A DNA stretch of 64,000 nucleotides from Oscillospiraceae bacterium (GCA_016293865.1 JAEDDG010000007.1:1-64000); one strand, 5' to 3'; positions 37,236 to 46,331 are shown, counted from the stretch's first letter. Numbers and translations: made by a program. Notes: generated from the letters alone by a model not told the origin.

Positions 37236-37273
37236 AAGAAACCACCGGCAAGCCATGCTTCCGGTGGTTTCTT
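37236..37273. terminator. Bidirectional terminator between DUF1540 and thrC
   Basis: Perfect 13-base arms AAGAAACCACCGG and CCGGTGGTTTCTT with a 12-base loop that can itself pair (AAGC/GCTT). It lies between convergent genes and can serve both strands. Confidence 0.8.
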
Positions 37274-37282
37274 ACATAAGTT

Positions 37283-38767
37283 TTAACGCAGGAATTCTTC
37301 CACGACGGACAGCATGGCGTCTTTTTCCGTAAAATCAGTAAAACGCACACGCTTATTCTTCAGTGCGACCAACGGCGCCGGCGCCGGTTTTCCGCTGACC
37401 GTCTGCAGGCGGTCGATCAGCTCCAGACCCTGCGCGCCGCCGGAATCACCCAGCGCATCCAGCACGCTGTCGCAGAACTTATACGGACTTGCAGTGGAAA
37501 CCACAACAGCCTGTGTATCGTCTCCGGTCTCGGCGCGGTAAGCGCGCAGAACATGACAGCCAACGGCAGTATGCGTATCCATCAGATAGCCGTGTTCATC
37601 GAAAACGCGGCGGATTTCCTCTTTCGTCTCGCTGTCCGTGCAGCTGCCGGCCGAAAACAGCGCGTCCATCTGCGCCTTCAGCTGCGGCGCAACTTCATAT
37701 TTCCCGGTTTCCGCAAGCTGACGCATGTACCCCGCGACCAGGCGGTCGTCGCCGCCGGAAATCTCAAACAGAAGCCGCTCCAGATTGCTGGAAATCAGAA
37801 TATCCATCGACGGGGAAATGGTGGTGTGGAAACTGCGGTTTTTATTATACACGCCTGTGCTGAAAAATTCAGTCAGAACATCGTTGCAGTTGGACGCACA
37901 AATCAGCTTTTTGACCGGAAGGCCCATGCGCTTTGCATAATATCCGGCCAGAATATCGCCGAAATTGCCGGTAGGCACGCAGAAATTCACAGCGTCCCCG
38001 TTCTGAATTCTCCCTGCGGACACAAGATCACAGTAAGCAGAAATGTAATAGACCACCTGCGGCAGCAGACGTCCCCAGTTGATGGAATTTGCAGAAGACA
38101 GGAACCAGCCTTTCTCCGCCAGGCGCTGCCGGAATGCGGCATCGCTGAAAATTTTCTTCACGCCGCTCTGCGCATCGTCAAAATTGCCGAGCACGGAACA
38201 CACGCCGACGTTTTCTCCGTCCTGGGATGTCATCTGCAGCTTCTGGATATCTGATACACCGTCGCGGGGATAGAAAACCATAATTTTTGTCCGGTCCACA
38301 TCCCTGAAGCCTTCCAGAGCGGCTTTGCCCGTGTCGCCGGACGTAGCGACCAGAATGCAGACCTTTTTCTCCTCGCCGTTTTTAATCAGCGAAGCGGTCA
38401 GCAGATGCGGCAGGATCTGCAGCGCCATATCCTTGAAGGCACAGGTCGGCCCGTGCCAGAGTTCAAGAAAGCTTGTGTTCTCATCAAGCGCCGCAACCGG
38501 CGCTACTGCCGGCGTATCAAAATTTGTGCCGTAGGCTTTTGCACACAGCTCCGTCAGTTCCGCCTCGGAAAAGTCCTCCAGGAAGAGCCCCATCACATAA
38601 ACCGCGCGCTGCTGATAGGTCATACCCGTCAGCTTCTCAATGGCGCCGGCGGGCAGCGCAGGAACAGATTCCGGCACAAACAGGCCGCCGTCCCTGGACA
38701 GGCCGCAGGCAATTGCCTGCGCCGAAGTCAGGCGAATGGAGCTGTCTCTTGTACTTAAATAACGCAT
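37283..38767 (-). CDS. thrC: Threonine synthase
   Basis: PLP enzyme converting O-phosphohomoserine to threonine. The 494-residue protein begins MRYLSTRDSSIRLTSAQAI, has the PLP lysine in GPTCAFKDMALQ and the ATSGDTGKAAL phosphate loop. I chose the ATG at 38767 (AAGGAAG upstream); an ATG at 38797 would give a 4-base overlap with yraN but adds ten residues the family lacks. It ends an operon starting at lepB, away from other threonine genes. Confidence 0.95.
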   Translation of the reverse strand: MRYLSTRDSSIRLTSAQAIACGLSRDGGLFVPESVPALPAGAIEKLTGMTYQQRAVYVMGLFLEDFSEAELTELCAKAYGTNFDTPAVAPVAALDENTSFLELWHGPTCAFKDMALQILPHLLTASLIKNGEEKKVCILVATSGDTGKAALEGFRDVDRTKIMVFYPRDGVSDIQKLQMTSQDGENVGVCSVLGNFDDAQSGVKKIFSDAAFRQRLAEKGWFLSSANSINWGRLLPQVVYYISAYCDLVSAGRIQNGDAVNFCVPTGNFGDILAGYYAKRMGLPVKKLICASNCNDVLTEFFSTGVYNKNRSFHTTISPSMDILISSNLERLLFEISGGDDRLVAGYMRQLAETGKYEVAPQLKAQMDALFSAGSCTDSETKEEIRRVFDEHGYLMDTHTAVGCHVLRAYRAETGDDTQAVVVSTASPYKFCDSVLDALGDSGGAQGLELIDRLQTVSGKPAPAPLVALKNKRVRFTDFTEKDAMLSVVEEFLR

Positions 38768-38793
38768 TGCTGAATTCTTCCTTTCAATCTTTG

Positions 38794-39159
38794 TCATTCC
38801 GGGCGGAACGCGTCCTCAATATGGTTCAGCTCTGTTTTTCCTCCCGGTCCGTCCGGCGCGCAGACTTCAATGACATCAAACCTGGGCTGCTTTTCTGTCT
38901 CGTTCTCCGTCAGCCACATCATCGCCGTGCGGATCAGTCTTTGCTGCTTGACAGCAGTCACATATTCCATCGGGCGGATATAGTCCCCTCTTCTGCGCAG
39001 CTTAACCTCTGCAAAAACCACATATTGTTTGTTTTCCGCAATCAGATCTATTTCACCGAAGCGGCAGGAATACCCCATCGCGGTAATCCTGTAGCCGTGC
39101 TTTCTCAAATAATCCGCGGCGGTCTGTTCGCCCCACCGCCCGAGCAGCTTCGTGTTCAT
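38794..39159 (-). CDS. yraN: YraN family (UPF0102) endonuclease-like protein
   Basis: 121-residue protein of the restriction-endonuclease fold. The motif GYSCRFGEIDLIAENKQYV followed by VFAEVKLRRRG contains the family D and ExK active-site residues. It lies between rnhB and thrC; rnhB-yraN is a conserved pair. Confidence 0.92.
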   Translation of the reverse strand: MNTKLLGRWGEQTAADYLRKHGYRITAMGYSCRFGEIDLIAENKQYVVFAEVKLRRRGDYIRPMEYVTAVKQQRLIRTAMMWLTENETEKQPRFDVIEVCAPDGPGGKTELNHIEDAFRPE

Positions 39160-39168
39160 CCCGGCGCC

Positions 39169-39783
39169 TCAGTGCATCTTCCGCAGAAACGTCCTGCGGT
39201 GAACCGGAGACGGTCCGCATGCCCGCAGCGCCTCGTAATGGGCTTTCGTACCGTAGCCCTTATGCTTTTCAAAGCCATACTGCGGATATGTTTCAGCCAG
39301 GGCGCACATACAGCGGTCACGGCTGACCTTTGCCAGTATGGACGCCGCCGCGATGGCCGCGCTGCGGCCGTCCCCGCCCACAAAGCAGCGCGCAGGAAAG
39401 CGGATGCCGGAGACGGTATTGCCGTCCACCAGAGCCAGTTCAATCTCTCTGTTCAGCTGCTCAATGGCTCTGTTCATGGCCAAAAATGTCGCATTGAGAA
39501 TATTCAGCGTGTCGATTTCCTCTGCAGACGCGCTGGCAATACCATAGGATACGGCATTTTCCGTGATTTCATCATAAAGCGCCGCCCGCCTTTTTTCGCT
39601 GAGTTTTTTGGAATCGTCCAGTTCCGGCGGGCAGTAGCCCTCCGGCAGAATGACCGCAGCCGCATAGACCGGCCCTGCCAGGGGGCCGCGTCCGGCTTCA
39701 TCCACACCGCAGAACACCTGAAATCCTTCGCTGCGGATTTCTCTGTCCAGCTGCAGAAGATCAATTCTTTCCCGGTTCTTCAA
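39169..39783 (-). CDS. rnhB: Ribonuclease HII
   Basis: Cleaves RNA in RNA-DNA hybrids. The catalytic CGVDEAGRGPLAGPV block is present. I chose a TTG start at 39783, six bases after GGGGAGGG, giving 204 residues; the reading frame extends to 39936 inside rbgA without family sequence. It overlaps rbgA by 23 bases. Confidence 0.94.
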   Translation of the reverse strand: MKNRERIDLLQLDREIRSEGFQVFCGVDEAGRGPLAGPVYAAAVILPEGYCPPELDDSKKLSEKRRAALYDEITENAVSYGIASASAEEIDTLNILNATFLAMNRAIEQLNREIELALVDGNTVSGIRFPARCFVGGDGRSAAIAAASILAKVSRDRCMCALAETYPQYGFEKHKGYGTKAHYEALRACGPSPVHRRTFLRKMH

Positions 39784-40624
39784 GGGAAACCCTCCCCAAT
39801 TTTCCGCCTCTGAATTCATCAAGCAGAACTGCCGCCATGCGGTCCAGATCGTATTCACCGCCGGAAATGAGAAAACCGCGTTTCTTTGCGGCTGCCTCCA
39901 GCAGCGCGAATCCGTCCGCCTCCGGATCCGGGACAAATTTATAGCGCTCCGTCAGCCTCTCGGGATACATTGCCCGCAGGCGCAGCATCAGATTCGCCGC
40001 CAGCGTCACACGGTCCAGAATTTCATCACGGACGGCGCCGGTGCAGGCAAGGTTTTCCCCCACCTCCTGGCTGTCAAATTTCGGCCAGAGAATGCCCGGC
40101 GTATCCAGCAGATCCAGCGACGCGTCCACGCTGACCCACTGGTTCGCCCGGGTCACGCCGGGGCGGTCGGAAGCGGCGGCAATTTTTCTTCCGGCAACCT
40201 GATTGATAAATGTGGATTTTCCCACGTTCGGGATTCCCACCACCATCACGCGAAGCTTGCGCCCGGTCTGTCCCTTTGCCGCGTAACCAGCCAGCTTTTC
40301 AGCCAGCAGTTCCCGCACCGCCTGTGAAAAACCGCGGATTCCCTTCCCGCTTTTGCAGTCGGTTTCCAGCACAACCATATTCCTGCTGCGGAAATAGGCC
40401 GCCCAGCGCTTTGTCACCGCCGGATCCGCCTGATCCACCCGGTTCAGAATCATCATCCGGGGTTTATCGCCCGCCAGCGCATCAATGTCCGGATTGCGGC
40501 TGGACAGCGGAATCCGCGCGTCCGTGATCTCACAGACGGCGTCCACCATCTTCAGGCATTCTTCCATTTTCCGGCGGGCCCTGGTCATATGACCGGGGTA
40601 CCACTGAATATTCAGCTCTTCCAT
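39761..40624 (-). CDS. rbgA: Ribosome biogenesis GTPase RbgA (YlqF)
   Basis: Circularly permuted GTPase needed for late 50S assembly. The 287-residue protein begins MEELNIQWYPGHMTRARR, with G4 NRVDQ, G1 GIPNVGKST and G3 DTPGILWP in permuted order. The ATG at 40624 is one base after the lepB stop. lepB-rbgA-rnhB is a typical Firmicutes cluster with rplS. Confidence 0.96.
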   Translation of the reverse strand: MEELNIQWYPGHMTRARRKMEECLKMVDAVCEITDARIPLSSRNPDIDALAGDKPRMMILNRVDQADPAVTKRWAAYFRSRNMVVLETDCKSGKGIRGFSQAVRELLAEKLAGYAAKGQTGRKLRVMVVGIPNVGKSTFINQVAGRKIAAASDRPGVTRANQWVSVDASLDLLDTPGILWPKFDSQEVGENLACTGAVRDEILDRVTLAANLMLRLRAMYPERLTERYKFVPDPEADGFALLEAAAKKRGFLISGGEYDLDRMAAVLLDEFRGGKLGRVSLEEPGKN

Positions 40625-40625
40625 C

Positions 40626-41255
40626 TCAATAAACGCTCCCAAACCGGCTCCAATCACGGCTGCCGTCCGGTCCGCGGCCGGGGATCAGCACGAAATAAAC
40701 CTTCCCGATGACGCAGCGCGTATCCACCATCCCGATGGACGCATCACGGCTGTCCGTGGACGAATTGCGGTTATCCCCCATCAAAAACAGGCAGCCCTCC
40801 GGCACGGTGACCGCACCGGTGAAGTCCTCCTGCAGATTTGTCGGCGAATTGGTGTACGGCTCATCCAGTGCCGCACCATCCACATAAACAATGCCTGCGA
40901 CAAAATCGATATCCACAGTCTGGCCCTCTGTTGCAATCACGCGCTTGACAATGGGCTCGCTGCCGAATGTATCCGTCTGCACAACCACAATATCGCCGGC
41001 CTCCGGTTCATAAAACAGGTTCGAGGTGACAATCCGGTCGCCCTGCACCAGCGTCATCATCATGGACGGGCCGATCACACCGATCACGCGTCCAATGAAA
41101 AGAAAAACCAGAATTCCGGCTACAAGAGCCGTAATGATGCACTGTACCCAGTCATATAGCTCCATCCGGCCGCTGTCCTGCTTCGGTGCGCCGGCCGCAG
41201 GCACCTGCGCAGCACCGGACGGATCAATTTTATAGGAATGATCTTGATTCTCCAT
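40626..41255 (-). CDS. lepB: Signal peptidase I
   Basis: Membrane serine protease that removes signal peptides. The 209-residue protein has a charged N-terminus, one membrane segment (about 35-58), the catalytic Ser in GPSMMMTL, catalytic Lys in VKRVIATEG and the MGDNRNSSTDSR box. It is separated from rplS by a terminator and probably has its own promoter. Confidence 0.95.
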   Translation of the reverse strand: MENQDHSYKIDPSGAAQVPAAGAPKQDSGRMELYDWVQCIITALVAGILVFLFIGRVIGVIGPSMMMTLVQGDRIVTSNLFYEPEAGDIVVVQTDTFGSEPIVKRVIATEGQTVDIDFVAGIVYVDGAALDEPYTNSPTNLQEDFTGAVTVPEGCLFLMGDNRNSSTDSRDASIGMVDTRCVIGKVYFVLIPGRGPDGSRDWSRFGSVY

Positions 41256-41287
41256 GATTTACGGATCCTTTCGGAAAGGCTGTGACA

Positions 41288-41293
41288 ATTATA
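41288..41293 (-). promoter_or_regulatory. Candidate -10 element for lepB
   Basis: Perfect TATAAT on the minus strand 33 bases before the lepB ATG. No good -35 is seen at 17 bases (T-run of the preceding terminator), so this is tentative. Confidence 0.35.
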
Positions 41294-41309
41294 CACAAAT
41301 CCGGCAATT

Positions 41310-41337
41310 AAAAAAAGGGGGCGAAGCCCCCTTTTTT
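41310..41337 (-). terminator. Rho-independent terminator after rplS
   Basis: GGGGGC and GCCCCC arms around a TTC loop, followed on the minus strand by seven T. It ends the rplS transcript before lepB. Confidence 0.88.
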
Positions 41338-41345
41338 TATTTCTT

Positions 41346-41687
41346 TTACAGCTGCTCCTTGACTTTTGCAGCTTTACCAACGCGCTTGCGGATATAATAG
41401 AGCTTTGCTCTTCTGACTTTACCGCGGCGGACAGTCTCCACGGAGACAATGGACGGGGAATGAACGGGGAACACCTTTTCGCATCCCACATTGTAGGAGA
41501 TGCGGCGGACAGTAATCGTCTCATTGATGCCGCCGTGCTTCTTCGCAATAATCGTCCCTTCGAAAGCCTGATTTCTTTCGCGGTTGCCTTCCTTCACGCG
41601 GACGGTCACTCTTACAGTGTCGCCGACGTTCATCGGGGGCAGTTCAGGTTTCATATACTGCTGGCTGAGTGTTTTGACAAGATCCAT
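41346..41687 (-). CDS. rplS: 50S ribosomal protein L19
   Basis: 113-residue L19 with the conserved [27 protein letters not shown] and the C-terminal [18 protein letters not shown]. It is transcribed from its own promoter with a leader of about 93 bases and ends at a strong terminator. The usual companions rpsP, rimM and trmD are not nearby. Confidence 0.97.
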   Translation of the reverse strand: MDLVKTLSQQYMKPELPPMNVGDTVRVTVRVKEGNRERNQAFEGTIIAKKHGGINETITVRRISYNVGCEKVFPVHSPSIVSVETVRRGKVRRAKLYYIRKRVGKAAKVKEQL

Positions 41688-41786
41688 TTCTGATTATCCT
41701 CCCTTCCGAGGAGACGTTCATGCCGAAATTCACGACAGAGGACCGTCCCGATAGCAAAATGCCATGCATTTCACAGACACCGTGAC

Positions 41787-41815
41787 ATTTTAGCATACTG
41801 TGCCATAAAATGCAA
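41787..41815 (-). promoter_or_regulatory. Sigma-A-type promoter for rplS
   Basis: Minus strand -35 TTGCAT (41810-41815), 17-base spacer, -10 TAAAAT (41787-41792) with an extended TGC. The predicted start near 41780 leaves a 93-base leader (41688-41780), which might hold an L19-type leader; I could not confirm a fold. Confidence 0.78.
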
Positions 41816-41860
41816 GTCTTTTTTATCATTTTTCCTGTCGGCGCTGGCTGCACCGGTTCA

Positions 41861-42841
41861 TCAGGCGCCTGCCATCAGCGCATCCAGAATGACATAAACG
41901 TCTTCGTCAAGACCCTTTTCCATGGCCAGCGCTTCGTCAATGTCTCTGTCCAGGTAATCGCCGCCGTCCACGCAGACCACGCGGTTGGTCTTCCCCTCCG
42001 CCAGAAGCTGCACGGCCGTGTAGCCCATGCGGGAAGCGATCACGCGGTCACGGACCAGCGGGGATCCGCCGCGCTGCACATGGCCCAAAACCGTCAGGCG
42101 AACGTCAAGCCCGGTTTCCAGCTGAATCCGTTCCACAACGTCAGTCACCGGTCCTGCGCCCTCTGCAACGATGATCATAAAATGCGTCCTGCCGCGCAGG
42201 CGGGCGGAACGGATCCGCTCCACAACATCGCGCTGGAAGTCGATCTTCTTTTCCGGAACAAGAACAGCCGTCGCGCCGGCGGCAATGCCCACATACAGGG
42301 CAAGATGGCCTGCTTTATGTCCCATCACCTCCACCACGGAGCAGCGCTCGTGGGAACGCATGGTGTCGCGCAGCTTGTCGATGGACTCAATGGCCGTATT
42401 ACAGGCCGTATCATATCCGATGGTGTAGTCGGTGCAGGCGATATCATTGTCAATGGTGGCGGGAATACCCACAACGGAAATTCCATGCTTGGACAGGGCC
42501 AGCGCACCTTTGAATGTGCCGTCGCCGCCGATGGTGACGAGTCCCTGAATGCCCATAAAACGGCAGTTGTCAGCCGCTCTCTTCACGCCCTCCGGCGTCA
42601 TGAACTCCTTGCTGCGGGCTGTGTACAGCACGGTGCCGCCCCGGGCGGTCAGGCCGTTCACGTCTCTGGGCGTCATTGGATACATGTCCGCGGAAATCAG
42701 GCCGTGATAGCCTCTGCGGATGCCGATGCACTCAATCCCAAGCGATGCCGCAGTGCGCACAACCGCGCGAACCGCCGCATTCATTCCGGGCGCGTCTCCA
42801 CCGGATGTAAGCACGCCTATTCTTCTGACCGCACTGTTCAT
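41861..42841 (-). CDS. pfkA: ATP-dependent 6-phosphofructokinase
   Basis: Glycolytic enzyme phosphorylating fructose 6-phosphate. The 326-residue protein has the ATP-binding GVLTSGGDAPGMNAAVR, the catalytic PATIDNDIACTDYTIGYD and GHVQRGGSP. Length matches the bacterial allosteric ATP form. It follows DUF2344 by 18 bases with GGGAGGG as ribosome binding site. Confidence 0.97.
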   Translation of the reverse strand: MNSAVRRIGVLTSGGDAPGMNAAVRAVVRTAASLGIECIGIRRGYHGLISADMYPMTPRDVNGLTARGGTVLYTARSKEFMTPEGVKRAADNCRFMGIQGLVTIGGDGTFKGALALSKHGISVVGIPATIDNDIACTDYTIGYDTACNTAIESIDKLRDTMRSHERCSVVEVMGHKAGHLALYVGIAAGATAVLVPEKKIDFQRDVVERIRSARLRGRTHFMIIVAEGAGPVTDVVERIQLETGLDVRLTVLGHVQRGGSPLVRDRVIASRMGYTAVQLLAEGKTNRVVCVDGGDYLDRDIDEALAMEKGLDEDVYVILDALMAGA

Positions 42842-42859
42842 ACAGATCCCTCCCTGATT

Positions 42860-43522
42860 TTATCTGAAGATATTCATCAATTTGTCATATACCTCCAGCC
42901 GCTGGTGGCCGGCAAAATCCGGCGCAAGCGCCGGCAGCTTCTGCCGGATGGCATTGACAAGGTTTTCCGGATTCATTGCCGGCGTCTGGGCCGTCAGCCG
43001 GGCGTACAGCGTGAGCGTGTTTTCCCCGGTCCGCTCCAGACGGGCTGAATAAATACACGGCGCGATGTCCACATCGCCGTAACCGCGCTTTGATTTTTTG
43101 TTGATGATCAGCTCCTGCCGCGCAAACAGCGCCTCCAGCGCCTCAGGGCCGCCTTCCGGCACGCCGGCATCATACACGAGCGTCGTCTGCGTGTCCAGCC
43201 AGAACAGCTCCCTGAACTTCCGGGAAGGCGCATACGCCTGGAGCACCTCAATCCCTGCCGGCATGGCCGCATTCAAAAGCGCCGGCACGGACTCAAACGG
43301 GACATCCTCCAGCAGCACGGTGTCCATCAGTTCACACACGCTCCCGCTGCCCACGGACAGCGGCAGTGCAAACGTCATGCACGGGTGCGGATTAAACCCC
43401 TCCGTATGCTTCAGCGCAAGGCCAGCACGGATAAAAACACGCTGCATGGTCCGCATCAGGTCAAGATGGGAAATATATCTGGCCGTGCCGGTTTTTGAAA
43501 ACAGGATTCTGCACTCAGACAT
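42860..43522 (-). CDS. Radical SAM-associated DUF2344 protein
   Basis: 220-residue partner of the radical SAM protein upstream. The family start is recognisable (MSECRILFSKTGTARYISHLDLMRTMQR). I chose the ATG at 43522, eight bases after AAGGAGG, overlapping the radical SAM gene by 8 bases. The family is always linked or fused to this radical SAM type; its function is unknown, with tRNA or rRNA modification a reasonable guess. Confidence 0.88.
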   Translation of the reverse strand: MSECRILFSKTGTARYISHLDLMRTMQRVFIRAGLALKHTEGFNPHPCMTFALPLSVGSGSVCELMDTVLLEDVPFESVPALLNAAMPAGIEVLQAYAPSRKFRELFWLDTQTTLVYDAGVPEGGPEALEALFARQELIINKKSKRGYGDVDIAPCIYSARLERTGENTLTLYARLTAQTPAMNPENLVNAIRQKLPALAPDFAGHQRLEVYDKLMNIFR

Positions 43523-45350
43523 CTTTGCAGCCTCCTTCCCGCAGCGCCGCGGCGCCGCAGCCGCTGCAGCGGACACGGCAGTCCGGCGTGATCACGCCGG
43601 CATAAGCAGTCTGCCGCTCTTTTTCCAGATAGTCCCGGCGTACGCCGACGGAAAACATATCCCACGGCAAAAGCTCGCCGCAGCTGCGCGTCCTGTTGGC
43701 ATAAAACGCCGGATCCACGCCGCAGGCTTCAAACGCCTGCATCCAGCGGTCAAAGGAGAAATAATCGCTCCAGGAATCCAGCCTGCCGCCGCGGCGCCAG
43801 ACTTCCTCGATCACAGCGCCCACACGCCTGTCGCCTCTGGCCAGCACTGCTTCAATCAGGCTCGTGTCGGCGGCGTGCCAGTTGTACGTGACCGCCCGTG
43901 CGCGCATGGACGAGCGCAGCAGCTCCACCCGGCGCATATACTCCTCCATCGTCACCTGCGCCTCCCACTGAAACGGCGTGTGCGGCTTGGGCACGAAGCA
44001 GGATGTGCTGACTGTAATGCGCACGCCTCTGGACTTGTTTGCGGCATGCTGCTTCCAGGTCCAGAGCACCTTGTTGGCAAGCTCCGCAATGGCCACGACA
44101 TCCTCATCCGTCTCCGTGGGCAGGCCCAGCATGAAGTAAAGCTTGATCGTGTTCCAGCCGCCTTCAAAGGCGATGCGGCACGTATTCAGCAGTTCTTCTT
44201 CTGTTACGTTCTTATTGATCACATCGCGCAGGCGCTGGCTTCCGGCCTCCGGTGCAAAAGTCAGGCCGGATTTGCGCACTTTCTGCACGCGCTGCATCAG
44301 ATCCATTGAAAAATTGTCCGCGCGCAGGGACGGCAGGGACAGACTGACCTTCCGCGGCTCACACCAGTCCAGCAGCCCGTCGCAAAGACCGTTCAGCGGC
44401 TTGTAATCGCTGGTGCTCAGAGAAGACAGCGTGACCTCCTCGTACCCGGAATTCTTCAGCGCGTCAATGCCCTGGCGGACCAACCGCTCCGGCGCACGCG
44501 TGCGCACCGGACGGTATACGTATCCCGCCTGGCAGAACCGGCAGCCGCGGATGCACCCGCGGAACAGCTCCAGCACCACCCGGTCGTGTACGATTTCCGT
44601 GGACGGCACAATCATCTTTTCCGGGAAATATGACCGGTCAAAATCAGCGACAATCCGCTTTTTCACCGTCTCAGGATATCCCGGCGCAGCGGTCACACTT
44701 TTCAGCGTACCGTCCTCGTGATAGGCAGGCGTATATGCGGTGGGAACATAGGCGCCGCCGATCTGCGACGCCTTCTGCAGAAGTGCGCCGCGGTCCGTTT
44801 TTTCCTGTTTGGCCGCCATACACAGTTCCGCCAGTTCCCGGCACTGCTCCTCGCCTTCGCCCAGGAGAAACAGGTCAATGAAATCCGCCATCGGCTCCGG
44901 ATTGTAGGCACAGGTGCCGCCGGCAATCACAAGGGGATCGCTGTCTTTTCTGTCCGCCGACCGCACCGGCACGCCGGCCAGATCCAGCATGTTCAGGACC
45001 TCTGTATAGGCCATTTCATACCCAAGCGTAAATGCAATTATGTCAAAATTCCGGACATCGTCGCCGCTTTCCAGCGCATACAGCGGAATGCCGGCCCGGC
45101 GCATTTCGTCTTCCATGTCGCCCCAGGGCGCGAACACCCGCTCACACCAGACGCCGTCCATCGCATTGAAAACGCCGTAGAGGATCCGCATGCCCAGGTT
45201 GGACATGCCGATTTCATAGGTATCCGGGAAACAGAATGCAATCCGCAGACTGACCTGCGCCTTGTCCTTGACAACCTGATTGTACTCGCCGCCTGTATAT
45301 CGCGCAGGCTTTTGAACCCGCGGGAGAATCCGTTCCAGTTCTTTTCGCAT
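43515..45350 (-). CDS. B12-binding-domain radical SAM protein (TIGR03960 type)
   Basis: 611-residue protein. The N-terminal half (about 1-230) resembles a cobalamin-binding Rossmann domain; the radical SAM cluster motif is CIRGCRFC in LFRGCIRGCRFCQAGYVYR at about 260. A C-terminal extension has further cysteines (CRVRCSGCG). Such proteins pair with DUF2344; the reaction is unknown. The gene has a good promoter inside the end of the preceding protease gene. Confidence 0.9.
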   Translation of the reverse strand: MRKELERILPRVQKPARYTGGEYNQVVKDKAQVSLRIAFCFPDTYEIGMSNLGMRILYGVFNAMDGVWCERVFAPWGDMEDEMRRAGIPLYALESGDDVRNFDIIAFTLGYEMAYTEVLNMLDLAGVPVRSADRKDSDPLVIAGGTCAYNPEPMADFIDLFLLGEGEEQCRELAELCMAAKQEKTDRGALLQKASQIGGAYVPTAYTPAYHEDGTLKSVTAAPGYPETVKKRIVADFDRSYFPEKMIVPSTEIVHDRVVLELFRGCIRGCRFCQAGYVYRPVRTRAPERLVRQGIDALKNSGYEEVTLSSLSTSDYKPLNGLCDGLLDWCEPRKVSLSLPSLRADNFSMDLMQRVQKVRKSGLTFAPEAGSQRLRDVINKNVTEEELLNTCRIAFEGGWNTIKLYFMLGLPTETDEDVVAIAELANKVLWTWKQHAANKSRGVRITVSTSCFVPKPHTPFQWEAQVTMEEYMRRVELLRSSMRARAVTYNWHAADTSLIEAVLARGDRRVGAVIEEVWRRGGRLDSWSDYFSFDRWMQAFEACGVDPAFYANRTRSCGELLPWDMFSVGVRRDYLEKERQTAYAGVITPDCRVRCSGCGAAALREGGCKDV

Positions 45351-45383
45351 GTAATCACCAATTTGTGCAAATTCATTCAGGTT

Positions 45384-45412
45384 ATTTTACACCATTTTCA
45401 AGTCATTGACAA
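45384..45412 (-). promoter_or_regulatory. Sigma-A-type promoter for the radical SAM operon
   Basis: Minus strand -35 TTGTCA (45407-45412) and -10 TAAAAT (45384-45389), 17-base spacer, overlapping the last codons of the preceding protease gene. Confidence 0.65.
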
Positions 45413-45968
45413 CAAAAAATATCAGGAACAGTCCCGCGCAGATCAGCGGAACAATGCTCCCGGTACAGCGGAAGCCGTATATCCCGAGTATACCCACAAT
45501 TCCTGCGGTTCCCGCGCCTGCCGCGCGCAGAATGCGCACAGCGCTCTCCGGACCGGATCTGACGCAGAGCCCGGCAAAAAGCGCGCGTCCTCCGTCCAGC
45601 GGCGGCGCCGGCAAAAGGTTAAACGTGCCGAGCACCAGGCTGACGCCGGACAGCGTGTAAAGCGACGGCACACCGGAAGCGCGGCCGGCGGCAGCCGCGC
45701 CCAATGCCAGCAGCAGGCTTGCGGCAGGGCCTGCCAGTGCAATGGCAAAGTCATCGCGGTAGCTTCCCTGCGTATATACAATTTCCGCGCCCGTCAGCGT
45801 CATCCGCAGGCGCACAAGTCTGCGGCCGCAGATGCGCATTGCCAGCAGATGGCCGCCTTCATGCGCCGCCGCAGACGCTGCAAACAAAAACGGGAGGGCT
45901 GTCTGATCCAGCACAAAAAAGGCCGCCAGCACAAAAAGTGCCGGCAGCGACACACTGATTTTCCCCAT
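45387..45968 (-). CDS. SpoIVFB-like M50 membrane metalloprotease
   Basis: 193-residue polytopic membrane protein with zinc-binding HEGGH (AAAHEGGHLLAM) and NLLPAPPLDGGRALF as third-ligand motif. The order after a small single-pass protein resembles SpoIVFA-SpoIVFB, the pair that controls pro-sigma-K processing. The assignment to that pathway is inference: no sigK is in the window. It lies 3 bases after the preceding gene. Confidence 0.82.
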   Translation of the reverse strand: MGKISVSLPALFVLAAFFVLDQTALPFLFAASAAAHEGGHLLAMRICGRRLVRLRMTLTGAEIVYTQGSYRDDFAIALAGPAASLLLALGAAAAGRASGVPSLYTLSGVSLVLGTFNLLPAPPLDGGRALFAGLCVRSGPESAVRILRAAGAGTAGIVGILGIYGFRCTGSIVPLICAGLFLIFFVVNDLKMV

Positions 45969-45971
45969 CGG

Positions 45972-46331
45972 CTAACCGCCGTTTCCGCCTGCAGCAACCG
46001 TCCCGCCCCAATCCGGGCTGAAGGCGTAGGTGCAGGCCTCCTCCAGGGCGCGGCTGAATTCTGTCTCTCCGCTGAGTCCGCGGCCCAGCGCCTCTGCGGC
46101 GGCGCCGAAATCCACACTGCCGCAGACCGCCTGCACAGCGCGCTGGCGGAAGCTGTCCACGTCCTGCGGGGCTGCGGCGCGCAGAATGACCGCCGCTGCA
46201 ATCACCGCCAGGCTGACCCACAATCTCCTGCGGCGGACAGACGCGCGTCTTTCCCTGCGGATTCTTTTCAGTTCCTGCGTCTGCAATATATCCTGGTTGA
46301 TTTTCTGTTCGGTATCATGCTCATTTTTCAT
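45972..46331 (-). CDS. Short single-pass membrane protein, SpoIVFA-like without M23 domain
   Basis: 119-residue protein: a charged cytoplasmic N-terminus rich in Arg/Lys (about 15-36), one membrane segment (about 37-53, LWVSLAVIAAAVILRAA) and a short external part ending GGTVAAGGNGG. Proteins in this position in related Clostridia usually continue into a LytM/M23 domain; here the gene stops right before the protease gene. I chose the ATG at 46331, nine bases after AGGAGG; the 64-residue extension upstream has no support. Function unproven. Confidence 0.68.
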   Translation of the reverse strand: MKNEHDTEQKINQDILQTQELKRIRRERRASVRRRRLWVSLAVIAAAVILRAAAPQDVDSFRQRAVQAVCGSVDFGAAAEALGRGLSGETEFSRALEEACTYAFSPDWGGTVAAGGNGG

